A stretch of DNA of 64,000 nucleotides from Ligustrum vulgare (GCA_963555705.1 OY743168.1:24310139-24374138), one strand, 5' to 3'; positions 48,299-59,897 are shown, counted from the stretch's first letter. Notes: generated by a model not told the origin, from the sequence alone. Translations and numbers: made by a program.

Positions 48299-49265
48299 TG
48301 TAGCGATCGAGAAATTTTCAAATTTAAAAGACATGTTTTACCAAACTTATCGCTACGACTCTCCAATCTTAATGGTCATTATTATTCAAAACCAGCGCTC
48401 TCGTCCAGTCATATTAATTATTTTAAGATTTTAAGAAAGAAGAAATTTTGATCAAGTATCCAATTATTTTAGATCAAGAAAATTTTAAAATTTCGAGGAC
48501 GAAATTATTTTTAGTGGAGAAGGTTGTAGCGATCGAGAAATTTTCAAATTTAAAAGACATGTTTTACCAAACTTATCGCTACGACTCTCCAATCTTAAAG
48601 GTCATTATTATTCAAAACCAGCGCTCTCGTCTAGCCATATTAATTATTTTAAGATTTTAAGAAAGAAGAAATTTTGATCAAGTATCCAATTATTTTAGAT
48701 CAAGAAAATTTTAAAATTTCGAGGACGAAATTATTTTAAGGGGGTAGGGTTGTAGCGACCGAGAATTTTCGTGATTTTATTCAAATGAATATTTTTATTT
48801 TTTATTTTAAAAACGTGTCGCTTCGACTTTGCTTATTCATTCATTTATTTTTAAACGCGTGTTCGTCTAGCCAGTTAAGTGGAAAATTTAATTTATTCAA
48901 ATACTTAGTCAAATTTTAATTTTTATCAAATATATTTCAATATCACAGTTTATTTTCAAAGTCCAAGTATTAATTATATTAAGTCCAAATTTCAACTGTT
49001 TTAATCCAATCCAACTGATCGAGAAATTTGGACTTAATATAATTAATACTTGGACTTTGAAAATAAACTGTGATATTGAAATATATTTGATAAAAATTAA
49101 AATTTGACTAAGTATTTGAATAAATTAAATTTTTCACTTAACTGGCTAGACGAACAAGCGTTTAAAAATAAATGAATGAATAAGCAAAGTCGAAGCGACA
49201 CGTTTTTAAAATAAAAAATAAAAATATTCATTTGAATAAAATCACGAAAATTCTCGGTCGTTACA
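48299..49265. mobile_element. Rearranged gypsy LTR insertion: two tandem 226-bp units plus a palindrome
   Basis: Flanked by the 5-bp duplication CTCAT (48294-48298 and 49266-49270), so it entered as one LTR-type insertion. It consists of two direct repeats, 48299-48524 and 48525-48750, each starting TGTAGCGATCGAGAAA and ending with the gypsy-like 'TTTCGAGGACGAAATTATTT' segment that usually precedes a polypurine tract. A large inverted repeat follows. Both outer ends read TGTARCGA inward, so the element has LTR 5' ends at both sides. Confidence 0.75.
48751..49265. repeat. Near-perfect palindrome, two 243-bp arms with a 29-bp loop
   Basis: Left arm 48751-48993, right arm 49023-49265, equal in length. 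I find only about three mismatches (for example TGTAGCGACC versus TGTAACGACC at the tips). The loop 48994-49022 includes a second GATCGAGAAATT. Such a long, young palindrome can extrude a cruciform or be transcribed into a long hairpin RNA. Confidence 0.9.
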
Positions 49266-50825
49266 CTCATCTTCTCTGAGAACTTGTTTAGAATATGCCA
49301 TAAACAGAATCTATGAATTGTGTTAGGAAAAACCTCGCCAACTGCTCTAGCAATGGCGGCATCTTGATCGGTAATAATGACCCCGGGGTCCCGTTGGGTG
49401 GGCATTTTTTCAATGAACTTCAAAAACAACCAAATAAATGAATTGATCTTTTCATCACTCAATAAGCCACATCTGAAAACAGTAGTTTGTCGATGGTGAT
49501 TTACTCCAACGAATAGTGCGAACACCATCGAATACTTGTTTGTGTTATATGTTGTGTTGAAAACGACAACATCTCTGAAGTAAACATAAGAACTCATGGA
49601 CTCTGCATCAGCCCAGAAACAACAAGCGATCACACCATCCTCGTCAATCTCATAGGCATAATAGAAGTTAGGACTCCTTCTTTTTTCCAACTCGAAATGC
49701 GCAATCAATGTTTCTGCATCACGTCCAATGGCTTCTTGTTGTCATCTCGTCGATGGTTCCTGATATCTTGCTCATTACAGCCCAATGAAGAAGGCCCACC
49801 AACATCTATCTCCATAAGTCTGATCTGTTGACAGCTAGGAATATTGGCCTGTGAAAATTGGTCAACAAGCGCTTTTTTGGCTGCAGAAACATGTCAATGC
49901 GAGCGTAGTAGGTGCGTTTTGCTTGGTGTAGATAATGCATGATTGTGCCCCTCGACAAAATGGCTTACGGACATAGAAGTTGTTTGATGTTTTACAACTG
50001 TTAACTTTGTGTCGCATCCACAACGTGAGTTCCCATGCTTTCGTTCACCAGAACGGGCCACCAATTTTTTTAGTTTCATCTGGTAAGACTCATTGTTTTG
50101 ACCCTGTTTATAGCAAACATACGACTTCCAGACAAGCTCATTTGTCTGTGGTTTCTTTCGGCTACTACCAATACGTATGATAAAACCAGCTAATTTCGCA
50201 TACTCATTGTAGAAATTATACACATCATCAAGCTTTTGAAATTCTTGCCTGAATATCGGAATCGCACCAATATTCACTTGTGGAATAAATATATTGTCAT
50301 CTTCTTCCATTCCTAAAAAATAATATGAACAATTATTTAGTTTGTGAAATAATTTAAACAATGACATTTTTAAAACATACTATAAATGTAACAAAAAAAA
50401 TAAATTAAAACCATATTGCGAAATTAAACAAATTAAAAATGTACTCTTATATATAACACAACACATTTATGAAAAAATAAAAGAAAAACACTTACCAGAA
50501 AATTTAACAGAATTATATAAACAAGCCTCAAAAATTAATTGTGGAGTGTATATGATTCGCAAGAGAATGAACTGATGAAATATAAAATGAAGCTACAAAT
50601 TTATAGAAGAGAGAATGAACTGATAAAGTATGAACGAAGTTCAAATTTATAGGCAAGAGAAAACGAAAAAAAAAAATTCAAAGTTGTCAACCGCAAACCA
50701 TTAGATTCTCACACAAGACCTGCTGGCCTTGCGTGAGAAAGTGGCTTTGCCTTTCCAAAAGGCAAGGCAAAGCGTATCCCTTCTCCTGCGCGTTACGCGC
50801 AGAAGAATGGGACTGTGAACATAAT

Positions 50826-52254
50826 ATCATATAGCAATTGATCTCAAATAGCGTAAGAAAGTTACAAAATCTGTATAATGACAAGTCTAGACATATATGT
50901 CGTGGACATAATACCATATAGCAATTGATTTCAAATGGTGTAAACTCGTGGATCTATTAAGAAAATGTTTACCAAGAAATCAAGTATATTATATATCGAG
51001 GAGAATGTGTTTAAACTTACACCGTTTCTATAAGAATGTTTCGAAGCTTGAATTCTCTAAAGCACTTGTGAAACCAAGAGTTGTTCAAAGTCAAAATAAA
51101 CACAATCATGAGAACCGAAAGTGTTAGAGAAGATATCGTATGAGTATTGTTGTCTTGATTTTTACGGCAAACCAATTCTCTACACGTTTGATCCTTTTTA
51201 TTGTTATTAATTGACTTATTTTTTCAGAAAATTAACATTATTATTATTAAGTACAAATGTGTGAAAAAATTAAAAAATACATATTTTTTTATATTAAAAT
51301 AGCTAAATTTTACTTTATTTACCATGAAAAATAATATCTATCAAAGAACAAAACTTAAAAAATTCCTCACTTTTCCACCAAGAAAATTAAATTAATCAAA
51401 CACATTAAACTTTCAATTTGCATGAAAATAAATTTTCAGGAATTCATTTCCTTTCCATCCTAATTCCACACTCACAATCAAACGGACCCTAAGATTACAT
51501 ATTTTATAAACTACAATGAGAAATGGGAAAACTTTTGAAGTTCAATTATCCCGTGAAAACTTTTCATAAAGTTTAGTGACCATTCAAGTAATTAGCCATC
51601 ATGTATTCAATTTCAGTAAGTTGAAATTATGTCCAATTTTATACACCTAAAAGGTATGTTGTTAGAATATAATTATGCACGTTAATTTTTTTCAATATTA
51701 CATTTTTTTTTAATTATTGGAGTACTATAAAGGTTATACAATTTTATGTGACTATACATGATAGCGATAGATACTAAGGTGGCGTTCTGTTTGTATTTTA
51801 TTTTGTATTTTCATTTTCGAAAATGTTTTGTGTTTTGTGTTTTCATTTTTGTTTTCAAATTTGCTGAAAACGCGTTTGGTTTGTCATTTCTGAAAACTGT
51901 TTTTGAAAATGAAAAGCTGGAAAACACGTTCTGTTTGAAATTTTGCAGAACACTATTTAAACTATTTTTAATTAATTTGCTTGCATAATACTACTAACTC
52001 CAACTCAAATTTCCTTTCACAATACACTAAAAATATGGTTACATGCAACACACTAATGTGACATTAAGAGTCTATATTAACACAGTTTGGTCAGGTTCGG
52101 GACTTGAGAAAGCTCTACTTCTATTAAAATCCAGAAAATGCAAGTTCTTTCAAAACCACCAAAATCCATTTATCATTGCATTTTTTGAAATATAACAACA
52201 AGAATTCTCATTTAATTTTTTTTTTGTAATGTTGATATTGAATTCAATAAAACT
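50826..52254. other. AT-rich intergenic sequence with small repeat elements
   Basis: Next to the MULE is a ~90-bp tandem duplication of ACAAAATCTGTATAATGACA and neighbouring GACATAATACCATATAGCAA. From about 51776 to 52655 runs a MITE-like block bounded by GGCGTTCTGTTTG and AAACAGCAAAGAGAACAGGG, filled with CGTTTTC/GAAAACG motifs. No gene seen. Confidence 0.45.
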
Positions 52255-52415
52255 TTATTTAAACTAAGTTCCAAGTTAAGATAATTCTAAAAAAAAAAAA
52301 AATATTCTTTATTTAGACTTAGTTCCAAGTTAGGATAATTCTAAAAATAATAATAAAAAATAAAAAATAATAAAAAATTTATATTAAGCTTAGTTCTAAG
52401 TTAAGATAATTCTAT
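52255..52415. repeat. Three imperfect tandem repeats
   Basis: TTATTTAAACTAAGTTCCAA followed by GTTAAGATAATTCTA occurs at about 52255, 52308 and 52380, each followed by an A-rich spacer of different length. Confidence 0.75.
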
Positions 52416-52655
52416 AAAAAAATTAAAAAAAAAAAAATTTCCCAAAACGCGTTTTCCGCGTTTTGGACATTTTTTGTCAAATACACACAAAACGCCCAAA
52501 ACGATGTTTCGGGCGTTTTCCGTTTTGTGTACAAATTTTTTTTTTTGTTTTCCAAAATGCATTTTCAAAAATGGTAAAGAGAACGCGTTTTAAGCGTTTT
52601 CGAAAATAAAAACAGAAAACGACCTCAAAACAGCAAAGAGAACAGGGGCTAACTT

Positions 52656-53720
52656 TTTACACCTTTTCTTTTATTTTTTTCAAATTTTATTACCTATTAT
52701 TAACAAATGTTTTATCGGTAAAATTTCCGAGGCTTTCGCATACAAAATATAAAGCTCCTTCATTTTTTTCATTATTTTTCAGTGTTATAGACTTTGTTTG
52801 GCAAATTTTTTAAAAAAATATTTTTAAACAATACAATTTTTCAAACCATCTTTTAACCACATACATTCTTTCTCCAATTTTAATAAGGTTGCGTTTAATA
52901 GCGATGGTGAAATTTGGATGAAAAGAAAATGAATTACAAGGAATTGAATTTTTAGAAATTGGAAGTGTAATTTGTTTGATTGGTTTAATTTGTTATGTAG
53001 AAAAAGTGGAGAATTTTTTAACTTTTGTTGTTTGATTGACATTATTTTTCACGGCAAATAAAGCAAAATTTAGCTACTTTAATAAATAAATAAATATAAA
53101 TAAATAAATATATATATATATATATATATATATTTTTATTTTTTATTTTTTTTTTAATTTTTTCATGCATTCGTACCTGATAATAATAATGTTAATTTTT
53201 GAAAAAAAAATAAATTAATTAACAAAAAAAAAAAAATCAAATGTGACGAAATTGATACTCGATTTTGACTAGAAAATAAAACCTCCTAGGTAGGCTGGAA
53301 AAGAATTGCTTAAAAAATAGGAAAAGTCGCGCGTGGATGCAAAAGTTACCTAGAAAATCATGCAAATCAAACACCCAAAAATTGAGAAAGTAGGAAAGGA
53401 AATTCTTTTCCATGAAAAAACATGCAAATGAAACGCACCCTAACATATTTTACTTTGAAAGCATAAAAAAAATAAAATAAAATTTAAACACAACTTTTAA
53501 CAAATAGAGCCTACTTGAGCCTTTGTTTGACAAACTTGTTTAAAAACAAATTTTTAAAACGCAATTTCTCAAATCAATTTTTAATCATACACTATTCACA
53601 TATTTTACTTCGAAAACATAAAAAAACACATTTATAAATTAAAAAAAAAAACTTTTAACTAACTTTTTCATATGCTATTTCATAGCTTTCAATTGTATTA
53701 AGCATTGTTTTATAAGAGTG
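52656..53720. other. AT-rich intergenic sequence with a probable MITE and a TA microsatellite
   Basis: A block from about 52888 (GGTTGCGTTTAAT) to 53442 (ATGAAACGCACCC) has inverted ends and is probably a small hAT-like MITE. It contains AAATA and TA repeats at 53087-53131. No gene seen. Confidence 0.4.
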
Positions 53721-53737
53721 TTTGATTTATACAGAAA

Positions 53738-53848
53738 AGATATCTTCCCCACCACGGGAAAGATACCGTTCCCACAATCCCCCTCCTATGGGTGGGTGGG
53801 CAGTGGGGCCCATCCACCCGATGACGGTTGGGAAGATATCATACCTCT
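53738..53848. repeat. GC-rich foldback sequence
   Basis: GATATCTTCCC at the left and GGGAAGATATC at the right are inverted, and the middle (TGGGTGGGTGGGCAGTGGGG, CCCATCCACCC) is also partly self-complementary. Probably a short foldback MITE. Confidence 0.5.
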
Positions 53849-54573
53849 TGATTTATATATATGTAGCAAGCTTTGAGTACCACTTATGTTTTTATTCAAC
53901 ACATTGAAAATAAAGTGAAAAACGGATTGCTTAAAATCCTATTTTATTGTCGATATTGCAGTCATTCTCTTATCTTATATATAAGATCTTAACATTTTCT
54001 CCAAATTTATAGATTTATACTTGTTATTTACTATGACATCCAGGAATTCGTAGCGATAGCGATGGTGATAAGTAGGTCGTGGAGTCAAGCATAGGATGCG
54101 CCAGTGGTTCGGAGGCATCTCGAAGGATGCACACGCTTTTCTCTGTGGAGTGCTAAGTAATAAAGAAAGATAATGTTGGAATATGATGGGGATGAGTTAA
54201 AGTTTAATATTGATAGATTTAAAGTAAGATAGATATATTCAACCTTCAATTCACTTGTCGGATTGCGAGGTCTGAGAGATAAAATGGTGATAAAAATAGC
54301 TGTTACCGGTGAAATTAAAAGAGATTTTTAGTTAAATAGGTTTGTCAGGCAATAACTTTAGTAAAATAAATCTCTTTATTGAAATGTCAAAATTACCCTT
54401 AATGAATAAATTGCAAGGTATATCCTTTCTTTATTCTGGTTGATTTAACTCAAGACTAACTATTTGAACTTTTTGTAATTTTTCCAATTGTTCTAAATAC
54501 TCTTGTATCTTGATAATTTTTCAAAAGTTTTGGGATGATCTTTATTAGTTATATATCCTAATATTATTCCTTC
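53849..54573. other. Junction between host DNA and endogenous pararetrovirus
   Basis: Stop-rich sequence. Minus-strand frames just below 54574 may be a decayed continuation of the viral ORF at 54574-55118. The exact viral edge could not be set. Confidence 0.35.
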
Positions 54574-55118
54574 TCAAACTTCTTTTTCTATATCCTTATG
54601 TTCGAATGATATATTATAAATTATATTTATATTTTTGGCAGTTTCAACAGAGTTGAATTTTATATTATTTATACAACCGTAATCAATATCTTTATACATT
54701 TCTTCTAATTTGGAGTGAGCAACAAAATATATACCTAGATATTTTTCAGTAATAGTTAATAAAAGCGAAACATCTTTATTATCCAAATACAATTTATCAC
54801 AATCACTAGAAGTGGATGCTTGTGAAATGTTCATAAATTCAAACAATCGGGTTGGTCAGGATTATTTGGATCAAAAGTTCTCTAGACTAATCTTGAGAAT
54901 CTTATATCAGTATTTTCTTATAACCAAATCAGATACTGTTGTTGCTCGTATTGATGGTATTTTATGCTATTTATTATCTTTTCCCACTTTTCTTGATTAT
55001 TTTCTTGTTTTAATTCCCTGAGAAATATTTCTATCTCTTTTGATCTTAGATTACTAGTATTATCTTTAACTATTCTGAGTTTCTCAATATTTTCTCTTTC
55101 ATCATTATTCATAAGCAC
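54574..55118 (-). pseudogene. Pararetroviral ORF downstream of the promoter-like region (unknown)
   Basis: Two consecutive open segments, 54918-55118 (charged, helical, KEIEIFLRELKQENNQEKWE) and 54574-54846 (LLLTITEKYLGIYFVAHSKL), separated by a stop. The place, after a promoter-like region and a leader of about 760 nt, is where the first viral ORF would sit. No domain recognised. Confidence 0.4.
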
Positions 55119-55906
55119 ATTAAACCAAAAACATGTAAAAGCATGTAATCAAAAACATATAAATGAAAGTAAGTAAACTTATAATAATCAAATAGAAATA
55201 AACAGGTTTTCCCCCTGGTGCTGTTTTATAGTTGCCTTGTATGTACTCAATCAATTTTTTGAATCAGATGAACATTTAGATGTTTTAATAAATCGGGTCC
55301 ACTACTACTTCAACAAAAAAAAAAGTCAGTCAATGTTGCACTTCTCACTCTAGAGAACTAGCCGTGTTTTCACAGATGCTATCTCACAGTATTCAGGGTC
55401 TCTATTTTCACCCATATCTCGACTCCTTTCAGAAAGACTCTATTTCTAACCTTTCCAAAACTACATGTTTTAAAAAACAAGTTTTAAAACTGAAACAAAG
55501 CTCAAATATTATTCCAAAATGCCACAACACATCAAAAGACTGACGGGATCTCTGCTGAGCAATAGATTCTTCAAAGAAGAAAACTTATTTTGGAAAATAT
55601 CAATACTGCCAAAGGTCATGAGAAATTTAATGAAAACCTTTTTAAGAAAATTTTAATAAAAACTCAAACATCATTTCATTCATAGATTGACATTATACAT
55701 GCTGCAAACTATATACAGACACCTTTGATACTCACCTTATGAAGTTTAGAACTCCATAAGTGATTACCTTATTACAAGTTTTGATATCTTTAGACTATCA
55801 ACTAATATTTTTCTTGAATACAAGTGGTATAGACAAGTTTTGAATAAAAGAGTATAAGTGCTTGACTCATATATTTCGAGATATATTCTTCAGTGAACCT
55901 CTTCCC

Positions 55907-56229
55907 ATTTTATAGAGGTCTTGGGTTGTTTTCCTCCATTCTTTTTTGTGACCAGAAAGGAACCTTATCCTCTTTTGAAATAATTCGTTGTTGAGTTGTC
56001 ACCAAATACTTTTTGGTGTTTTATTTCCTTTGTTGTCTAACTTCAACCACTTTTGACAACTTATCTTCTTAACATATGACCACAACTTTTCTTTAATAAA
56101 GAAACTTTATTAAAGTAGTGAGTAAAGGGTCATTGTCATGGCAACTACCTTCCATTATTTTCTTGTTGTTTAGTGATCACAGTTTTTATTTAATAAATGA
56201 CTTTATTAAAGTAATAATAAAGGGTCACT
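55907..56229 (-). promoter_or_regulatory. Candidate pararetroviral promoter: TATA box and duplicated upstream repeat
   Basis: The minus strand has CTCTATAAAATGGGAAG, TATA box at 55907-55914, about 160-320 nt downstream of two copies of a repeat (56173-56229 and 56077-56140). Each copy contains ACTTTAATAAAG, a short A/T spacer and TTTATTAAA, followed by a TGTGRTCA-type motif. It lies after the last ORF and before a long ORF-poor leader, as in Caulimoviridae. Confidence 0.45.
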
Positions 56230-56773
56230 ATTTGGCTGCATTATTTTTTCATCCTTGAGTAAAAGAACTCTGCTGGGAATTTTGTACTATCGAGTGATGC
56301 ATGACTCATATCTTCAACGAGACAGTGTTCACATCTATGTTCTGGACGGTCTCACATTATTTTGTATAGCTTGCGCATATTTTCACTTACACTTACTTCA
56401 TTGATGATAATTTTCTCAAGTATGTGGTCCAATTCATAAATATCTACTTCCTTAGATGGCAATCTTACATTGGAGTAGATTACATGATTATCTGAAGGAT
56501 ATAATCAAATTTTTTCTTTTTCAGAAATAACTTGACTTAAATTATCAAATATTTCTTTACATCCTTTAACTCTCTGTAAGAAATCATGTTAACAATATAT
56601 TCATATCCATTCTTAACAACTTTTTGGCTAGTTGATAAGAAGTGATGGTTTGTGATCCCTATCTTGATACAATAGAATGATGGAATTATTGTTCCTTCAT
56701 ATTTATCTCATTCCATTGTGTCCGAAAAGACTCGGATATATATGTTTGTACTTTTGATAATTTCAGTAAATCT

Positions 56774-57283
56774 TCAGATTGCCTTTTTAACATCTATTGG
56801 AAATTGTGAAATTTTTCGTAGATCTTTGCTGGGATATGTGCAGAGTATATTCCCTAGTTCAAAGGAATTTTGAACCCAATTGGCTGACATTCCTAGATAG
56901 AAATTTATCTTGTTGCATTTTCCATAGTGTAGGGTCTTCATCCATTTCCCTACTTCGAGATACCAATCTGACAGTATATTGAAAATAACAATAAAGAAGA
57001 GAACTTCCTCATAGTTATCTTTGTTTGGTAATTTTCGTTCGTGGCAAATTTTTACCACATCTTTTGGATTTATTTGCTCAATACAGGTTTTGGAATCAAT
57101 TTCATTCATCTGTGAAGAGGTTTCTATAACATTATTGGTATCTTTATTGTCCTTCTTGAATGAAGACTTTGTATCCTTCTTCATATTTTCGATACAAACA
57201 TTAGGATTAATCTTTCCCTGTGAGGGGGTTCCTAATATTACTTTATCTTTTTCTTTATCCTCGGGAAGAGCGCTAGTATTCAC
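56774..57283 (-). pseudogene. Pararetroviral 3' ORF, possibly the transactivator/inclusion-body protein
   Basis: Open for 169 codons from MNTSALPEDKEKDK. The N-terminal half is Lys/Asn-rich and probably disordered; the second half has WYLEVGKWMKTLHYGKCNKI. Position 3' of RNase H is that of the transactivator gene in cavemo-, solendo- and caulimoviruses. I do not recognise a TAV motif, so the assignment rests on position only. Confidence 0.4.
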
Positions 57284-57439
57284 AAGACCCGATTAAGGGG
57301 TACTAGACTTTGTACAAGTATTTTCTGCCGAAGGGGGCTATGTTGGTACTGCCTAGAAGGCTTTCTTGAATATTTTAAATTTGCATCTCCAAATAAGAGA
57401 CTTTAAGTTCAAGTATCTGGACTTTTGTCTTTAATTACT

Positions 57440-57900
57440 CCAGCTCCATCTCTGCTAAGATAATCAGGAAGAAAATTAGATTGTCATTTAATATATTCAA
57501 TATCAACTTGAAATATGAAAATCATATCTGGATTCTGATAATGTATCTATTTGCAATAGATGGATCAACATTATTTTTCAAAAATGCTTTAACTTGTATA
57601 TTATCAGTTCTAATCAAGAACTTTTTTGGTAGCAAGTAATCTTCATATTTTTGTACTCCTTGCTTCACAGCAATGAGTTCTTTCCTATTTGTTTCATACC
57701 TCGTTTCAACTTCTTTGAATGTTCCTGATGTTTATCCTGCAAGTATTTCAAGACAAGAACAATTCTTTTCACATTTATATTCTTTATGATTCTTTTTTAC
57801 CTTAAGTACTGCTCCCCACTAATTTTATGAAGCGTCAATTTTAAGGATAAAGAAATCTTCTTCTAGTGGAATAACAAGTTTTAGTAGATTTTTTAATTCT
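57440..57900 (-). pseudogene. Pararetroviral RNase H
   Basis: The translation in changing frames gives WGAVLKVKKNHKEYKCEKNC, SGTFKEVETRYETNRKELIA, VKQGVQKYEDYLLPKKFLIR and TDN, the RNase H signature of caulimovirids (retained catalytic Glu and Asp). Stops occur at several codons and a frame change follows RYIIRIQ. Confidence 0.8.
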
Positions 57901-57904
57901 TCAT

Positions 57905-59022
57905 TTACCTTCCTGATTTTTTGCAATCTAGTTCATCCAAAGACCACATTACATTTTTCCTTAATTTTGGAAGAAAGTAATTTTTTAACTTGGCACAATT
58001 TTCAATAAATCCTTCTACATAATTTAATATACCGAGGAAACTTTTTAAATGTTTTTTATCTTTGATTTCTTCAAGAAAATATTGAAGTTTTTCACAATAT
58101 GAAATTACAGTTACAATTCTCCTTCTTTTATAAATAATCCAAGAAATTATATCTCTGTTTTTTCTATAAAGTGTAATACCATATTTTTTCATGATATAAC
58201 AAAAGTTTTCAAGATGTTAAATATGTTCGTTCATATGTTTTGAATGAATAAGTAAATCATCGATGTAGACAATACAAAAGTGAATAATAGGTTTTATTAC
58301 CTCATCCATTCTTCTTTGGAATATATGTGGTGTATTTTTCAATCCAAATGACATTACATTTCATTCAAATTGGCCTAAATGATTATGAGTGCTAAATGCA
58401 GTTAAATATTTGCTATTTTCTGCTAGCATAATTCGCCAAACTCTTGATTTACAATCGAACTTTGAAAATATCTTCTTATTTTGTACTTGTTTAATAAGGA
58501 TGTCCTTATCGACAAGTAATATCCATCAAATTTTGTAACTTTGTTTATCCTCTTATAGTTAATCATCATTCTATTTCTAGCTTTTCCTCTTTTTATTTCA
58601 CTATGTTTCCTAACCATAAATGCTGAACTACTATGTGTACTTTTACTAGACCTAATTAGTTTGGCTTCTAGTAATTCTTATATTTGGATTTTAAATTCCT
58701 CTTGGTCTTCAACACTATATCTCATTGGTTTAACTCTTACTACAGTATCTGATTTTATAAGCTCTATCTTGGCTTTAACCTTATCTATATCCCATTTTTC
58801 TAATGGGTTTTCAGAATAAGTTTCGAAAATTTCTTTTCTAAGTTTTTCTAACTTATCTTCTATTGTCATTTTTAACACATTAATTGGTTTAGATTTTTCT
58901 GTATTCCAACATCCATCACGCTGGGTTGAGGAGCTCTGATGATTAATTTCTTTGTAAGCCATGCTTACGGCTCTTGTAATTTTATGTATAAATATCTTGT
59001 GTGCACAAGGTGTTGTGAACAT
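57905..59022 (-). pseudogene. Pararetroviral reverse transcriptase
   Basis: The N-terminal linker at 58678-59022 has ENPLEKWDIDKVKAKIEL and RVKPMRYSVEDQEEFKIQI. At 58423-58617 NRMMINYKRINKVTKFDGYY follows. Near 58330-58380 is FGLKNTPHIFQRRMDEV, and the catalytic YIDD box lies near 58258-58272. The thumb segment at 57905-58192 has DKKHLKSFLGILNYVEGFIE. Several stops and shifts separate these segments. The RVKPMRYSxxDxxEF and YIDD motifs place it in Caulimoviridae rather than among LTR retrotransposons. Confidence 0.88.
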
Positions 59023-59049
59023 ATATTTATCAATAAATTGAGTAAAATG

Positions 59050-59420
59050 TGCATATTTTAATAGGAAATTTTGTGCTAATAAAATATCACATCAATTGTA
59101 GTTTATATATATATATATATATCAACAAGTACTTCTCTAAGAGATGATATAAAAGGTATTTGTATAGCATATTTGCTATATATTATCTTGTTTCCTCCTG
59201 CTGTTGTAGCAGTTACAACTTTTTCTGAATCATATTTTCAATATTCAGATGGTAGTACATTTGGTAAGCAAGAGCTTATAGTACTTCCCGTATCTAAATA
59301 AGTATGAAATTTTATTTTACAATAATTTTGTAAATTGAGTATAACTTCAATATATGGACTCATGGGATTGGTATTTATTATTCTCTCCATGGTAACAATG
59401 ATCTCATATTCTCATCTATC
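59050..59420 (-). pseudogene. Pararetroviral aspartic protease
   Basis: Around 59210-59330 the minus strand reads YLDTGSTISSCLPNVLPSEY, with the DTG catalytic triad intact, followed by a stop and then VVTATTAGGNKIIYSKYAIQ. A TA microsatellite interrupts the C-terminal part near 59106-59121. Confidence 0.75.
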
Positions 59421-59897
59421 CTTGGTATAATAACTGGATTTCTTTTAAGTGTTATTTTTATATATCCCGACATATCTTGTAAGGGCTTAATTTTCCAAGA
59501 AAGTTCATTCCTAGTAATATAGGTGTTTGGCTAAGTACATAATTATCATCCTTATATAAGATTATTTCTATTTTATGTTCACTTTGATTCTCTCCTATAA
59601 ATATAAGAGGGAAACTCAGATATCTTTTTATTTTAAGGTTATGTCCTAAGTAATCTTTAAAGACATATTTTTGTGGTAACTCATAATCTTGTATGTGGTC
59701 AACAAATTTAGCATCTATATTTTTTTATCTGCTCCTATATATATAAGGACAAGAAGATCATTCTTGATCCCTTATTGGTTGGTATATCTAGTCCTGATAT
59801 AATATTGTGAACTTGCTGGTTCATCAATACTTTGATTTTTAAGTCGTTCTATATTAACACTTTCTCTAGGTGGGAATCTTGCAATAATATTTTCTCC

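Larger units (their letters stand above)
44490..50310 (-). pseudogene. FAR1/MULE transposase relic, interrupted three times
   Basis: From the start at 50310: MEEDDNIFIPQ, then a FAR1 WRKY-GCM1-type zinc domain (50310-49894; YNFYNEYAKLAGFIIRIGSS, SRCGCDTKLTV, FVEGHNHALSTP). The DDE transposase part is at 49097-49708 (FALFVGVNHHRQTTVFRCGL, PGVIITDQDAAIARAV, HRFCLWHI). The first catalytic Asp in the DVVxFDTTY motif is Asn here (FNTTYNTNKY). Next come SSSQRSESNHAFFKRYV (48008-48202), then a SWIM finger cut by a hAT insertion (KTFEFEG before, CRHMLAIMLRKQV after). The C-terminus lies at 44696-44947 (TKGCGKRLKSS, HDKRTCP), with both knuckle cysteines replaced by Phe. FAR1 domestication is ruled out by these breaks and by the intact transposon termini. 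Confidence 0.85.
44062..50815 (-). mobile_element. MULE (Mutator-like) transposon with FAR1-type transposase
   Basis: Starts CAGTCCC and ends GGGACTG. Flanked by a 10-bp target duplication TGAACATAAT (44052-44061 and 50816-50825), as expected for MULEs. The two ends are related beyond the first 7 bp: both lead to GCTTTGCCTTGC. Each end contains strong hairpins, for example the palindrome around 44090-44131 (GCTTTGCCTTGCATGG and its complement), TTGTCAGC...GCTGACAA at 44150-44170, CTGCGCGTTACGCGCAG at 50785-50802, and GCTTTGCC...GGCAAAGC at 50743-50773. Inside are a minus-strand transposase relic and three later insertions. Confidence 0.85.

Noticed and set aside
44696..50310. Domesticated FAR1/FHY3 transcription factor gene
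   Set aside because: MULE terminal repeats and a 10-bp target duplication surround it, the catalytic and knuckle residues are mutated, and three insertions break it.
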